From contig NW_020825298.1 of assembly GCF_003286085.1 (NCBI RefSeq), forward strand, positions 6,014,001-6,078,000: a DNA stretch of 64,000 bases, read 5' to 3'. Below the pieces are notes generated by a model. It made no database searches and was not told the origin of the DNA. It saw only the letters and a list, made by a program, of their open reading frames with translations. The position numbers and the translations under genes are program-made. The DNA is from Drosophila persimilis (lineage: Eukaryota; Arthropoda; Insecta; Diptera; Drosophilidae). Of this stretch, positions 1 to 11,297 are shown piece by piece (the stretch's first letter is position 1; each line of letters starts with the position of its first letter).

Positions 1-2600
1 TCCTATAACATATATGTATATATACACACGCTGCATACATAATCTACCCTTCTGCTCTCCACGAGCACAGGGTATCCGAAGAGAATCAACAAAAATAAAT
101 ACTACCAACAAGAAACAGCGCCACACGCAACGCCAACGAAGAGCGGCCGATGTTCGAGCCGAGTCCGAGAGAGAGAAAGAGGCAGAGGCAGAGGCAGAGA
201 CTGGCACTGAGACCCAAGAGACGATGATACGTCTTCGGGGCTGGCAATACGACGACGAGTGCGTCGTCTCGACTGCTTAGTAGGTCAGTAGTGGACCTGA
301 ACATTGTTGTTGCTTGGGTTTTTGTTTTGATTCATTTGCTGTGGATGTTGCTGTTGCTGCTGCTGCCGCTGCCGCTGCCGCAGATGTTGCTGCTGCTGCT
401 GCTGCTGGCGTTGCATGTTGCTGCTGGGGATTAGACGGTCAAAGCTTGTTTTGGCGCGCATCTTCAAGGCTTGATTGGGAGTGTTGCAGTTTGCCGAGGG
501 CTGATCTAAAGAGTTCTTAGAGTAGAGTAGCTCTGAGTAGAGCTAAGGAGAGAATCTCCTCACAATCACAGCCATTTTAACAGAGTATGGTATAGTTTTA
601 GAGTTTTAGTTTTTGCTTACTTTAATTTTCTATATAGGAATTTAGAGGAATGTAATGCAGTGTTGCAGGTTTAAAACTTGGCATATGCAACAGCAAATTA
701 TATTCCATTCCAGTCTTGTCACAGACATTGTAAAGTCCTTTCGGAAAGTCCTTCCCTTAAATTGGTAAATCTTTCCATTCCGACGGATCAGACGCATGGA
801 ATATATAAGGACCAAAATTGATTCCCTTTGCTAATTCTTTCCGATCCCATAACTTATCGACTGGCCCTCGCTGGCGCCTGACTGGACAGAACTGTTGAAA
901 GCCACTTGGTGGCCGGACTAACCTCAGTTTAATTATTGTTGTGTGTTTATTATGTCTTTCCCAGCCCCCCTGTCACGCCCACAAGCCACGACAAGAACAG
1001 TATGGTTTTTTGTTGCCTTCTTTTTTTACCGTACTTATTTTTCCTTATTTTTTTTATTGGCCTACCACATGCCGCCACGAAGTTTCCCATTGAGTAGGTC
1101 TTTGGCCTGGGCACACGTCCACGACTTGGGGCGGGGATCGCGGGGGGGGGGCTTCGGATGGGATGGAATGGGTGGTCCCCATGCCTGACGCTGGGCCCAA
1201 ACTGGTTTCCTGCCAAATGTTTCCGATTGCGAAATACTTGCAACACCCACGAGTACTACAACAAATACTTGCTACAAATAAAACACGGCTTGCATGTGGA
1301 CTTTGGATGGATTTTGTTTTTGAATTTGAACGCCCAAACTGTGTTTCGCCATTCCCGTTTGCTCCTGCAACTCAGGGAATTTTATTGTGGCACCAAGAAG
1401 TACGTAGATCGCGAGATCTGTGAGATTTGGCTGTTTTTGGGGTAGAGCAAGTGAAAGTGTAAATATAATAACTTTGGTTGCGGTTCACGGCACTTGGTTG
1501 CTTTAATCATGGGGCCCCGGTTCCACCTACGTTTGTACCTGCATACAGTGCGGTTCAGAAATGTAAGACACTTGAAAAGAGCGAATAAATGGGGCTGGGT
1601 CTCCTCTGGTGGATACCTTGGGGGACCTTGCACCAGAACCGATTAGTTCTCTGTAAGAAGGAAGAAAGATTATTAGCTCGAATGAATCCAGTTCAAGGCA
1701 GATCTTATGCCGAAAACATCCCTTTTAAATCCCTCGAAAGTACTGCCTTTTGAGTGTCCTCCAAGGAAAGCAATATAATTCGTATCTTTTACATTCTTTG
1801 GGAAACCCTCCTTCAGAGGACTAAAATAACTTACTTATCCTTTCGGATTGATAATGGATATCATGGGTTTATCAGCTCCTATCTGATCTTACGAAACTTG
1901 ATCCTCAATTGACGGCTACTTATGAGTATTTAGGGGCATTCAGCGCTATAGAAATAGTCTATAGCTATTTTGCACTCGAAATAATGGCTTAAATATGCAA
2001 TCAGAACAATCCCATTAGCGGCCACAACCACGCGTTGCATACCCGTCCCCATCAGTGCTTCATCTCCCAGCGGGAAGCATCATCATCATCAGCTGCATCA
2101 TCAGCTTCATCTTTAGTCTGCAATTATTGCTTGAGACGCCGAAATGTCTGCACCGAGCAGCAGCAGCAGCAGCAGCAGCTGGAGCTGGATGCTGTCTCAT
2201 GGCGCGATGAAAGTGCCCCACTGGCTGTGGCAGCAGGCAGTTTCCCATGCGACTCTGATTGGAACTGCAACTCGTGTTCATTATGGTTGGGGCAGGGGGA
2301 AATGCGACGCATGGCTTACAACAACATGAACAGACAGAAAGAGGGAGAAAGAAAGAGAGAGAGAGAGAGAGAGAGACATACATGCGGACAGACTTCAAAG
2401 ATAATATGTTTGAAATTTTAGCAAACAGACAAATAAACGTTCTACTTTCACCGAAGCAACAGCACCAGCAGCGGTACACAGGCTGGGCAGACAGCACATA
2501 GTGCAGGTTACGGGTGTAGAGCAGAGAGGTGCTGCCATTAAACAGACAGACATAAAAAGGTGACAGAAAACACACAAATAAAACTTACGGAAAGCTGATT
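1..2600. other. Intergenic or UTR-like DNA upstream of Cog8
   Basis: I see no convincing gene here. The stretch holds a short GA/GGCAGA-rich patch near 165-200, a CTG/CAG tract at about 347-409, a second CAG tract at about 2158-2181 and a GA run at about 2341-2376. A run of Gln codons can be read on the minus strand through the first CAG tract (285-467, about 60 codons). It has no recognisable domain, so it could be a 5' UTR, part of an exon of a neighbour beyond the left edge, or chance. Such microsatellites are common in fly 5' UTRs and promoters, and an exon of an upstream gene cannot be excluded. Confidence 0.5.
347..409. repeat. CTG/CAG trinucleotide tract
   Basis: The tract is built of CTG, CCG and GTTG triplets; on the minus strand it reads as CAG with interspersed CGG. 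It is open on the minus strand, with Gln/Arg-rich stretches inside a 60-codon frame that ends at 285. It may be a polyQ-coding exon or a UTR repeat. Nothing else identifies it. Confidence 0.8.
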
Positions 2601-2611
2601 CAATTTGAATT

Positions 2612-2799
2612 TTAACGGTCACAACAGTTGGCTGAGTGACATAGCAGCCGGCCCTTGAAATACTGCGAACGCGGCACTACACAGCACTCTTCCGCGGATG
2701 CCTTAGTGCGATATTGTACGGCCGCTTTACAACACTGCTTGATCAGCTGCTTAACCAACAGAAGTTGAAAAAAATTTTTAAAACGTACACAAAAAACTA
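2612..2799 (+). promoter_or_regulatory. Probable Cog8 core promoter and 5' UTR
   Basis: This 190-bp stretch lies directly before the Cog8 start. It has no TATA box at a useful distance. It holds an imperfect match to the fly housekeeping 'motif 1' (CGGTCACAACA at 2616-2626, 9 of 11 positions of YGGTCACACTR) and a near match to the E-box-type core motif AWCAGCTGWT (ATCAGCTGCT at 2742-2751). Both motif classes are known from TATA-less, broadly expressed Drosophila genes, which fits a Golgi housekeeping gene. The transcription start was not determined, so the limits are guesses. Confidence 0.4.
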
Positions 2800-4781
2800 A
2801 TGGAATTTGTAGATACAATGGATCTGGAGAATGAAAGGGTGCTCAAATTGATATTCCCCGATGGTGTGCCAGGTATACTATCATATATGTGCAGCTGTGA
2901 CAGGAAACAAATTAATGTTTTCACTTCCATTCGAGACAATCTGCGTGGCAATCCAGAATTGGATAATTATCTCGGGAAGCTCGGCACCTACAAGGTGGAT
3001 CAGCTAAAAAAAGAGCAAACACGCCTGGCCGACGAGACCAAGACCATACTGGAGCAGACCCAGGACCTGGCCATCTCCAATTACAAGACTTTCATCACGA
3101 CGGCGGAGAACTCGCGATCGATATTCAACGAATTCCAGAAGACGGAGGAGCAGGTGGGCACTCTGATTGGCAAGTTGCCAGAGTTCAGTGGCAAGTGCGA
3201 GCAGTTCCTAAAGGACTCCGCGGAGCTGAACGAGCAGCGCCGTCTCAACTCCATCACTCTGCAGAAGAACTCCCAACTGCTGGAGATCCTCGAGCTGCCG
3301 CAGCTGATGGAGCGCTGCATACGCGAAGGACGCTACGAGGAGGCCCTGGAGCTGGCCGCCTACGTGCAGAAGCTGGGCCAGCATCAGGGCCACATATCTG
3401 TGGTGAATGTAGGTTTTGTGTTCTCGATGAATCCCCGCCCAAAGAGGTTTATTACAAGCATTTACTTTGCCCTTTCAGAGCATTGTGCGCGCCGTGGAGG
3501 CCTTGTGGCACACCATGCTGGTGCAGCTGGTGGCCCAGCTTCGTTCGGATTTGCAGCTGCCCAAGTGCCTGCAGATCGTCGGATACCTGAGGCGCATGCA
3601 GGCTTTCGGGGACAACGAGCTGAAGTTGAAGTTCCTGCAGGCTCGCGACTCCTGGCTTACCTCCTGCCTTGGGGCCATTCCCACAGCGGATGGTAAGCTA
3701 TCGAATACATACCAAGAGATTCTCTGACTCATTGAGCGTGCCTACAGCCCAGCAGCATCTGACCAAGACCATTGAGATCACGCGCATCAATCTGTTCAAC
3801 ATCATCACCCAGTACCGGGCCATATTCCCCGAGGAAGAGAGCGCTGGCAAGGCGCAGGGCAGTAGTCTAAGGCCTTTGCAGGGCGTCAGCTGCAACGGCG
3901 ATCGCCTCTTCCAGGCGTGGCTGCACAACAAAGTGGGTAATAGCATGGGAGACATTCTCCTGTTGATAATAATCTCTCGCTGTTTGCAGATTAATGCATT
4001 CTTGGAGACCCTCGAAAAGGATCTGCATCGCGGCGTTGGATCCATTGAGACGGTTTTGGGCCAGTGCATGTACTTCGGGCTCTCTTTCAGCCGCGTCGGG
4101 GCCGACTTTCGGGCCCTAATGGCTCCCATCTTTGTGGGCGTGGTGCAGAGCAAGTTCGAGGCCAGCATTGAGCAGGTCAACGAGCACTTTGAGCAGGAGC
4201 TGGAGAGGTTCACGCTGATCAACAAGGTTACGCTCCACTCGCGCAAGCAGGTGGATCCCACCTCGCTCTCCGCCAACGAGAACGAGTCATTTGCGCCTCC
4301 AGAGACGCTCCTGGACTTCTACCCCCTGGCCGCCCTTTGCAACGGCTATCTGAATGCGCTGAACGAGTTGCGGCTCTGCGCCCCACTGGCGCTGGCCACA
4401 GACGTCACGCGCTGCTTGCAGCAGTCCCTGCAGTTGGTGGCCCAGCGAGTGCTCGCCTTCTACCGCCAGGAGCAGCAGGCTTTCACTGGAAACGAGCGCG
4501 AGAACTTCGTGAAGCTGTGCTCCTGCCTGGCCTACGACCTGGTGCCTTATGTCCAGCGCTGCATCCATGGCATCTTCCCGCCCCAGTCGCTCACCGTTCA
4601 CCTGGGCATAAGCCTCCTGCAGCTGGAGCAGCAGCAGCTCACCTATCTGCAGCAGGCGCGCATCCTAGAGCCCCTCAAGCATCTCCTGCCCACCAAGGTG
4701 CTGGTCCAGTCACAGCCTGCCCAGGAACCAGCTCTGGAGGCAAAGCCCGTCCTCAACTTACCCGTTGCTGCCGAGGGATGA
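2800..4781 (+). CDS. Cog8: Conserved oligomeric Golgi complex subunit 8 (four exons)
   Basis: The product is subunit 8 of the COG complex, the multisubunit tether for retrograde vesicles at the Golgi; in other species it belongs to lobe B (Cog5-8) and helps bridge the lobes. The exons I infer are 2800-3408, 3479-3692, 3748-3932 and 3990-4781. The introns are 70, 55 and 57 bp, all GT-AG. The join gives 1800 bp, or 599 aa plus stop, close to the usual family length of about 600. Family-typical segments are DNYLGKLGTYKVDQLKKEQ near residue 50, EEALELAAYVQKL near 190 and, most telling, GQCMYFGLSFSRVGADFRAL in exon 4. The third intron is a multiple of three and lacks a stop, so it reads through as extra residues; removing it restores the family-like join HNK-INAFLETLEKDL. 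The first ATG (2800) was chosen; an in-frame ATG at 2818 is the alternative. The C-terminal tail is Pro/Ala/Gln-rich and variable. A repeat element begins about 100 bp after the stop. Confidence 0.95.
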
Positions 4782-4890
4782 GTCATTCCCAACAACAAGT
4801 TCTAGGTTTAATCCATATTCCCATATTTAAATTTTGTTTGTCGTAATAGTATACATATATATACATACACACATATGTACACGTGTTTAC
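4782..4890 (+). other. Cog8 3' flank / short 3' UTR
   Basis: Only about 100 bp of unique sequence separates the Cog8 stop from repeat copy A. I see no AATAAA here, only AT-rich runs such as a TATACATATATATAC stretch. The first canonical AATAAA downstream is at 5207-5212, inside the repeat. Cog8 transcripts may therefore end at a non-canonical signal here or use one provided by the repeat. This is an inference from sequence alone. Confidence 0.5.
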
Positions 4891-5253
4891 TGGAAATATC
4901 TGTAAAACTAAAGTTGAAATCTTGAATAATAGCATGCTCTCTTGGGGGGTTTTATACATCTGCGAGTATATCGAAAAGAATTCTTAGTTGGGGAACATTT
5001 TCCAAGAGGATGCATCCAAGAGATGCGGATATCCAAATCAGCATTTTGCAGTGTCGCAATGCCACTTTTTCCATAACTCTTATTCGTGCTAAAAGATTAC
5101 CGACCACATCCAGGAACGGATGCCGACATTAGCTGATCGAATAGGCCATCATGAAGACTGATTCGTGTTTGATCGGAGTGAACAAGCACAGCCTACTGCC
5201 CAGGAGAATAAAATATCCCCCCCAAGTCCCGAAGTCCCGAAGTAAATATTGAG

Positions 5254-5440
5254 CAAGCAATCCATGCCCCACAAAACCCCAAATGTCAAATTCGATGTTG
5301 TGGAGAATACTGGAAAAATATCAGTATAGTCAGGAGAGTGCGGAGTGAAACACAAAAAAATAAAATTTTAAAAATTCTAAGTTTCGAGGAATATTTATTT
5401 CGGTTTTTTTCAATTAGGTTTAAGCAAAAAGTGATTATTT
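5254..5440 (+). repeat. Left inverted repeat of copy A
   Basis: It begins CAAGCAATCCATGCCCC and runs through a segment containing AATATCAGTATAGTCAGGAG and GTGCGGAGTGAAACAC to about AAGTGATT. Its reverse complement is at 7164-7351. The same terminal sequence opens copies C (9331) and E (17234). Confidence 0.9.
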
Positions 5441-5532
5441 TTTTTATAAAAAAACCAAAAAGTGAAAAAAAATAAAAAAACCAAAAAGTGAAAAAAAAAT
5501 AAAAAACCAAAAAGTGAAAAAAAAAAAAAACC
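5440..5532. repeat. A-rich tandem repeat beside the left inverted repeat of copy A
   Basis: About four units of roughly 23-26 bp, each containing ACCAAAAAGTG followed by an A run and TAAAAAA. The same array is in copy E (about 17430-17515), and a shortened form lies at the matching place in copy C (about 11065-11110). Confidence 0.85.
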
Positions 5533-5924
5533 ACAATTTATACCATTTGAAACATTTCATCACAACGGTGCTCAGGGTCAGCCACTGCGCTCGTACACAG
5601 AGGTATACGTATACGGAACATATTTGGAACACAGTGTAAGCATAAATGGTGTTGTGGTGGTAAAGTTTTTGTTTATTTAAATTTTAACTTTTTCTAGGCG
5701 GCTGATATCACCACACGGCTGATACACGGCTCGACAATCGTCTGGGCAGGACACTACGTTTCCCGGGGAGTGACATGGATGCCACAAGATATGAAAACAC
5801 ATCGGAAATTAAAAACTATTCGCAATCCAATAGTTGCACATTTTTGGTCGAAAAATCAAAAAATTAAAATCGAAAAACAAACGCAAAAAACAATTTGGAA
5901 CTCTGAAGTATTAACTCTATATTT

Positions 5925-6050
5925 TGATACTAAAAATGATTATATTTTGATACTACAAATTATTATATTTTGATACTAAAAATGATTATATTTTGATACT
6001 ACAAATTATTATATTTTTATACTAAAAATTATTATATTTTGATACTAGAA
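5925..6050. repeat. 23-bp AT-rich tandem array in copy A
   Basis: Six units of about 23 bp built on TATATTTTGATACTA with alternating AAAATGAT or CAAATTAT tails. The same array has eight units in copy E (about 17975-18152), four in copy C (about 10632-10712) and about five in the old copy F (27714-27812). It behaves like a variable-number tandem repeat carried inside the element. Confidence 0.9.
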
Positions 6051-7027
6051 TACACACAGATGTCTAATTATTTTTATTGATAGCGAATGGGCCAGTTAGT
6101 TCTATACATTTTGGGTATACGAAGGATGATTCGTATGATACGCAGTGTAGCTTATTATTCCCCATGACAACCTCTTGGCTCAGAGTTGGTTGGAACAACG
6201 TACAAATTCTTTTATTTAAATAATACATGTTTGCATTGGAAATATCTGTAAAACTAAAGATGAAATCTTGAATACCTTTCTCTCGGGGGATTTTATACAG
6301 CTGCGAGTATATCTAAAAGAATTGTTAGTTGGGGTCCATTTTGCAAGCGGGGAATTGGGATATCCAAATCAGCATTTTGCTGGAAACTTTTGGAGACCTA
6401 CCCCATTCTGATTCAGGCAAATAATGAAACATCTTTGTGTACTTTAGTATCAAAATATAATCACGAGTAATATAATTATTAGTAACAAAATATATTTTTA
6501 TCCAGTCACACATCACAGTCTATATTTTCCGATAGCCGAATCCTAGAAAGAAGATACATTTTATTCCAATTTGGCAAACCTAAAACCATTTATACTTACA
6601 GTGTCAGAACAAAGTATTGGTTCTACTTGCGAGTCTTCTCGGAGCCCTCAGATCCCTCAGATTGCCCGTATTTATGTAGGGGTGTGTAAAAAAACTATCC
6701 GAAGAAGCCGTGTTGTACCTCATTGTGCCACCACAGGTATTTTGCCAGGTATTTATGAATATGGACCTAGAAAAAAGTTAAATTTGTATCTATTCAACCT
6801 AAAAGCGAAATTTATGCTTACTTGTTAAACAATCAATAGATGTGTATCTTGGAGAAGTATTATTGTGTTGTATCTTATCACTAACCATACAGTATACAGT
6901 AGAGACGGAAAGGTTAAACAAAATAAATAATTCAATCGGCAGTAATAATACAAAAATATTTTTGAATATATTGAAAAAAAATCAAGTTCAAACTAACGTT
7001 CATCGTAGTAGCCCTATAGAAGGAAAG

Positions 7028-7107
7028 ATGCCTCGCCGCCGAGCTTCACGTCGTAAGCTGATGACCAAGACAGCTGACCAAACGGAGGCTCAAACCAAGT
7101 CCGAAGC
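7028..7107 (+). other. Short basic open frame in the segment private to copy A
   Basis: An ATG at 7028 opens a frame starting MPRRRASRRKLMTKTADQ. It continues Thr/Gln/Glu-rich for about 28 codons before entering the shared repeat sequence, where it runs on to 7183 with low-complexity residues. The composition is richer and more codon-like than the surrounding AT-rich repeat. It could be a remnant of the element's own gene lost from the other copies, or captured host sequence. I do not recognise a domain, and it is too short to assign a function. Confidence 0.3.
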
Positions 7108-7163
7108 TGTATGGTTAGTGACCTTATTCACTTTATGCTTAACTTTAAAAACTAAAAAAAAAA

Positions 7164-7351
7164 CAAATCACTTTTATGCTTAAACCTAATTGAAAAAAAA
7201 ACCGAAATAGATATTTTTCAAAATTTAGAAATTTAGAATTTTATTTTTTTGTGTTTCACTCCGCACGCTCCTGACTATACTGATATTTTTCCAGTATTCT
7301 CACACGACATCGAACTTGACATTTGGGGTTTTGTGGGGCATGGATTGCTTG
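7164..7351 (-). repeat. Right inverted repeat of copy A
   Basis: Reverse-complement partner of 5254-5440, ending GGGGCATGGATTGCTTG. It is not identical to the left repeat. The A-rich parts differ, while the ends and the central GTGTTTCACTCCGCAC block agree. Confidence 0.9.
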
Positions 7352-7523
7352 TTTCAGTTTTTCTTTCGAATTTTGCGTTGATTCGTATTTTTATGAACAG
7401 AGACGTTATTCTGTAATAATTCCGTTTTACCGATAATTCAAGTCGATAAAGTCGCTGGGCATTGTTATCCTCAGAAGTTACTCAAGCAGAGAGCATCTTG
7501 AAGAAGAGGCCTAAAACATGTCT

Positions 7524-9230
7524 TGTGAGGTGCGGTCCGGATGCAAAATGCAAAATCGAATAATCGAAGGGCTCTCAAAAACGAAGGCAGCGAGCGTAAA
7601 GCGTGTAAAAAGCCTCCACAAACTCAATCAATCAACGGATGGAATAAAGCGCGTATACGCAGTGTTGTCCGTGCGATGCCAAAGTAACAAATGAACACAC
7701 ACACACACACACAGCGCAAACATAGATACGTAGTACGTACGGACAAGGACACACACAGAGACAGACTCAGGTTGTTAGTCGCTTGTTTCGCACTGCTTGC
7801 CCAAATACCACAAAATCTATTTCGATTCGCAATCAAAATCCCAAATTCCATTTGTACTATGACGAGTCCAGGCCGGACTACAGCCCGGACTACGGCTGCC
7901 AGTACGGCCGTACGAAAGGGGCATGGAATGGAATGGAATGGAATGCGTGCTCGTCGCGTGTGTGCGTGGAGTAGGCCGGCAATGGACGGGGACAGGGAAA
8001 TCGTGGCCAACTTGTGCTTGAGTGCTTTCGTTTGTATTTAGTGGCGGACTTAAAAATACAGAAGCCTCCGACCGGATCCCGCTCCGGTTGCGTACACGGC
8101 TCTAGCTCCTGCCGTACCCATACCCCTGCCACCGGCTGCACCCACAAAGGCCGTGGCCACAAAACGCATCCGGCACTGACGTTGAACGATGAGCCGCCGC
8201 TGAATGTTGAGCGCTCTCTCTTTCTCTCGCTTTCTCTCTGTCTCTCTCTGCCATGTCCATTTCCCAGTCTCCAATGCCTTCTCTGGTTCCTGCTCCACTA
8301 GTTTTCGTCCATTCAGCTGCCATGTTTTCCAATTTTCGGCGCACTGCGTTGCATTCAGATTCATTCGATTGCAAGTTGCAACTAGAACCACAACAACAAC
8401 AACAACAACAAAAACAACAGTAGCAGGAAAATCGTCGCTCGCTTTTCTCGAAATTTAGTCATTGTTCGCGAAATTGCTTATAAACGCGGCTCGTGTCCAG
8501 ACCAATCCACTCCTTCCCGTAACCACGCTCAATCTGACCCGCCATGTCGACGCTTTAGTCAGGATATAGACGGAGGTTAGAGAATTATTGGTACGGTGGA
8601 GCTCCGCTTTGGCTTTGGCTTTGGCTTTGGCGTTGCCGTTGGCTTGGCGGTTGGACAACCGCAGAGAGCCGCTTTTTGATCGTCCGGCACTAAAGTAAAA
8701 ATATTATTGCACTCCCGCGGAGGCCACCCCGTTCCCCACCACGGTCCCATAGTGGGTCAAAAACACAACCAGGTCTACGCCAAGCCCCACCCCCTCCGCT
8801 CTTCCACTGGGCAGCCTTTTGTGCCTCATCGCGGGTTCGGTTACTGGGAAATTTTGTGATTTTACAAAACGATTGAGTGGAAGAACCACTGAAGTTTACA
8901 CCTCCCAAAATAAATGCAGACTTGTGCAGAATTCAATGGAAACTTGATACGGAGGAGTGATACGGCTTAGGGAGCATCGTTAATTTCTTAGGAACCTAAA
9001 ATATACAAAAACGCTAGCTACGATCAAAAAATGATTATAAGAAGCAATAAAATGGTCATGAGCATGGCTCACCCCCCAAGAGGAGACCGGAGACTCGAGT
9101 GCGTCTTCTGCAGCACAGAAGGTCTCGATGTCTTGGCCGAGCTATCCGCCATGAAGGCTTTAATCATAGCCCCTCGGAAAGGTGATACCACTCTGTTAGA
9201 TAAAGAGATCCCCGTGAAAAACACTCAAAG
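7524..9230. other. Unique spacer between inverted copies A and C
   Basis: I see no convincing gene. There is a CA run (about 7695-7713), CT-rich tracts near 8211-8250, a CAA run (about 8388-8420) and repeated GGCTTT units near 8602-8632. The CAA and CT runs look like fly 5' UTR or promoter DNA, but no open frame of quality follows. A 74-codon ATG frame at 9031-9255 (plus) has no recognisable domain, and its end runs into the flank module of copy C. The spacer forms the loop of a large inverted-repeat pair. Confidence 0.5.
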
Positions 9231-9330
9231 CATTCGAAGACTTGCATTTCGATAACACGGAACTATTGCAGAATAACGTCTCTGTTCATAAAAATACGAA
9301 TCAACGCAAAATTCGAAAGAAAAACTGAAA

Positions 9331-9518
9331 CAAGCAATCCATGCCCCACAAAACCCCAAACGTCAAGTTCGATGTCGTGTGAGAATACTGAAAAAATATC
9401 AGTATAGTCAGGAGCGTGCGGAGTGAAACACAAAAAAATAAAATTCTAAATTTCTAAATTTTGAAAAATATCTATTTCGGTTTTTTTTTTCAATTAGGTT
9501 TAAGCATAAAAGTGATTA
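9331..9518 (+). repeat. Inverted repeat of copy C, left in the window
   Basis: It starts CAAGCAATCCATGCCCC and ends near AAGTGATT. It pairs with 11112-11297. In sequence it corresponds to the right inverted repeats of copies A and E, as expected for an inverted copy. Confidence 0.9.
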
Positions 9519-11111
9519 GTTTTTTTTTTAGTTAGTGATAAGATACAACATATTAATACTTCTCCAAGAAACACAAGGCATAATAATACTTCTCAAAGAT
9601 ACACATCTATTGATTGTTTAACAAGAGCCGCCAGCATAGAGTAAGCATAAATTTCGCTTTTAGGTTGAATAAATAGATCAAAATTTAACTTTTTTCTAGG
9701 TCCACATTCATAAATACCCGTCCAAAAACAAACCACAAAACATACATATAAAACTACAAACATACTTCAGTTTTCCGCTTTTCTACACAAACCTACATAA
9801 ATACGGGCACTCTACGTAAGCATAAATTTGGGTTTTAGGTTGAATAGATACAAATTTAACTTTTTTCTAGGTCCATATTCATAAATACCTGGCAAAATAC
9901 CTGTGGTGGTACAATGTGGTACAACACGGCTTCTTCGGATAGTTTTTTTACACACCCCTACATAAATACGGGCAATCTGAGGGATCTGAGGGCTCCGAGG
10001 GCTCCGAGAAGACTCGCAAGTAGAACCAATACTTTGTTCTGACACTGTAAGTATAAATGGTTTTAGGTTTGCCAAATTAGAATAAAATGTATCTTCTCTC
10101 TAGGATTCGGCTATCGGAAAATATAGACTGTGTTCATCGGGTACAAGATCTGATGTGTGACTGGATAAAAATATATTTTGTTACTAATAATTATATTACT
10201 CGTGATTATATTTTGATACTAAAGTACACAAAGATGTTTAATTATTTGCCTGAATCAGAATGGGGTAGGTCTCCAAAAGTTTCCAGCAAAATGCTGATTT
10301 GGATATCCCAATTCCCCGCTTGGAAAATGGACCCCAACTAACAATTCTTTTAGATATACTCGCAGCTGTATAAAATCCCCCGAGAGAAAGGTATTCAAGA
10401 TTTCATCTTTAGTTTTACAGATATTTCCAATGCAAACATGTATTATTTAAATAAAAGAATTTGTACGTTGTTCCAACCAACTCTGAGCCAAGAGGTTTTC
10501 ATAGGGAATAATAAGCTACAAGGTTCTACACTGCGTATCATACGAATCATCCTTCGTATACCCAAAATGTACAGAACTAACTGGCCCATTCGTTATCAAT
10601 AAAAATAATTAAATATTTTTGTGTGTATTCTAGTATCAAAATATAATAATTTTTAGTATCAAAATATAATAATTTGTAGTATCAAAATATAATCATTTTT
10701 AGTATCAAAATATGCGTTTGTTTCTCGATTTTAATTTTTTGATTTTTCGACCAAAAATGTGCAACTATTGGATTGCGAATAGTTTTTAATTTCCGATGTG
10801 TTTTCATATCTTGTGGCATCCATGTCACTCCCCGGGAAACGTAGTGTCCTGCCCAGACGATTGTCGAGCCGTGTATCAGCCGTGTGGTGATATCAGCCGC
10901 CTAGAAAAAGTTAAAATTTAAATAAACAAAAACTTTACCACCACAACACCATTTATGCTTACACTGTGTTCCAAATATGTTCCGTATACGTATACCTCTG
11001 TGTACGAGCGCAGTGGCTGACCCTGAGCACCGTTGTGATGAAATGTTTCAAATGGTATACATTTTTTTTTTTTATTTTTTTTTCACTTTTTGGTTTTTTT
11101 AAAAAAAAAAA

Positions 11112-11297
11112 TAATCACTTTATGCTTAAAACTAATTGGAAAAAAAACGAAATAAATATTCCTCAAAATTTAGAATTTTTAAAATTTTATTTTTTTGTGT
11201 TTCACTCCGCACGCTTCGGACTATACTGATATTTTTCCAGTATTCTCACACAACATCGAATTTGACATTTGGGGTTTTGTGGGGCATGGATTGCTTG
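11112..11297 (-). repeat. Inverted repeat of copy C, right in the window
   Basis: Partner of 9331-9518, ending GGGGCATGGATTGCTTG at 11297. Beyond it lies the same module that precedes the left inverted repeats of A and E. Confidence 0.9.

Larger units (their letters stand above)
4878..7523 (+). mobile_element. Foldback-like repeat, copy A with flanking modules
   Basis: Copy A has a core of 5254-7351 bounded by inverted repeats of about 190 bp. To its left are a module at 5049-5253, shared with copies C and E, and a further segment at 4878-5048. That segment is a second, diverged version of sequence inside the same core (about 6237-6388). To the right, 7352-7523 is shared with copy E and partly with C. 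The core holds A-rich tandem repeats (about 5440-5532), an intron-like cassette at 5636-5697 (plus), a 23-bp tandem array at about 5925-6050, and two intron-like cassettes read on the minus strand at 6543-6599 and 6767-6821. A 210-bp segment present only in this copy (6898-7107) splits a palindrome. No transposase, reverse transcriptase or LTR is visible. I cannot name the family; a non-autonomous inverted-repeat DNA element is the best guess. Confidence 0.75.

Noticed and set aside
5254-7351. LTR retroelement as an explanation for the repeat copies
   Set aside because: The ends are inverted, not direct, and no gag, protease, reverse transcriptase or integrase sequence is visible.
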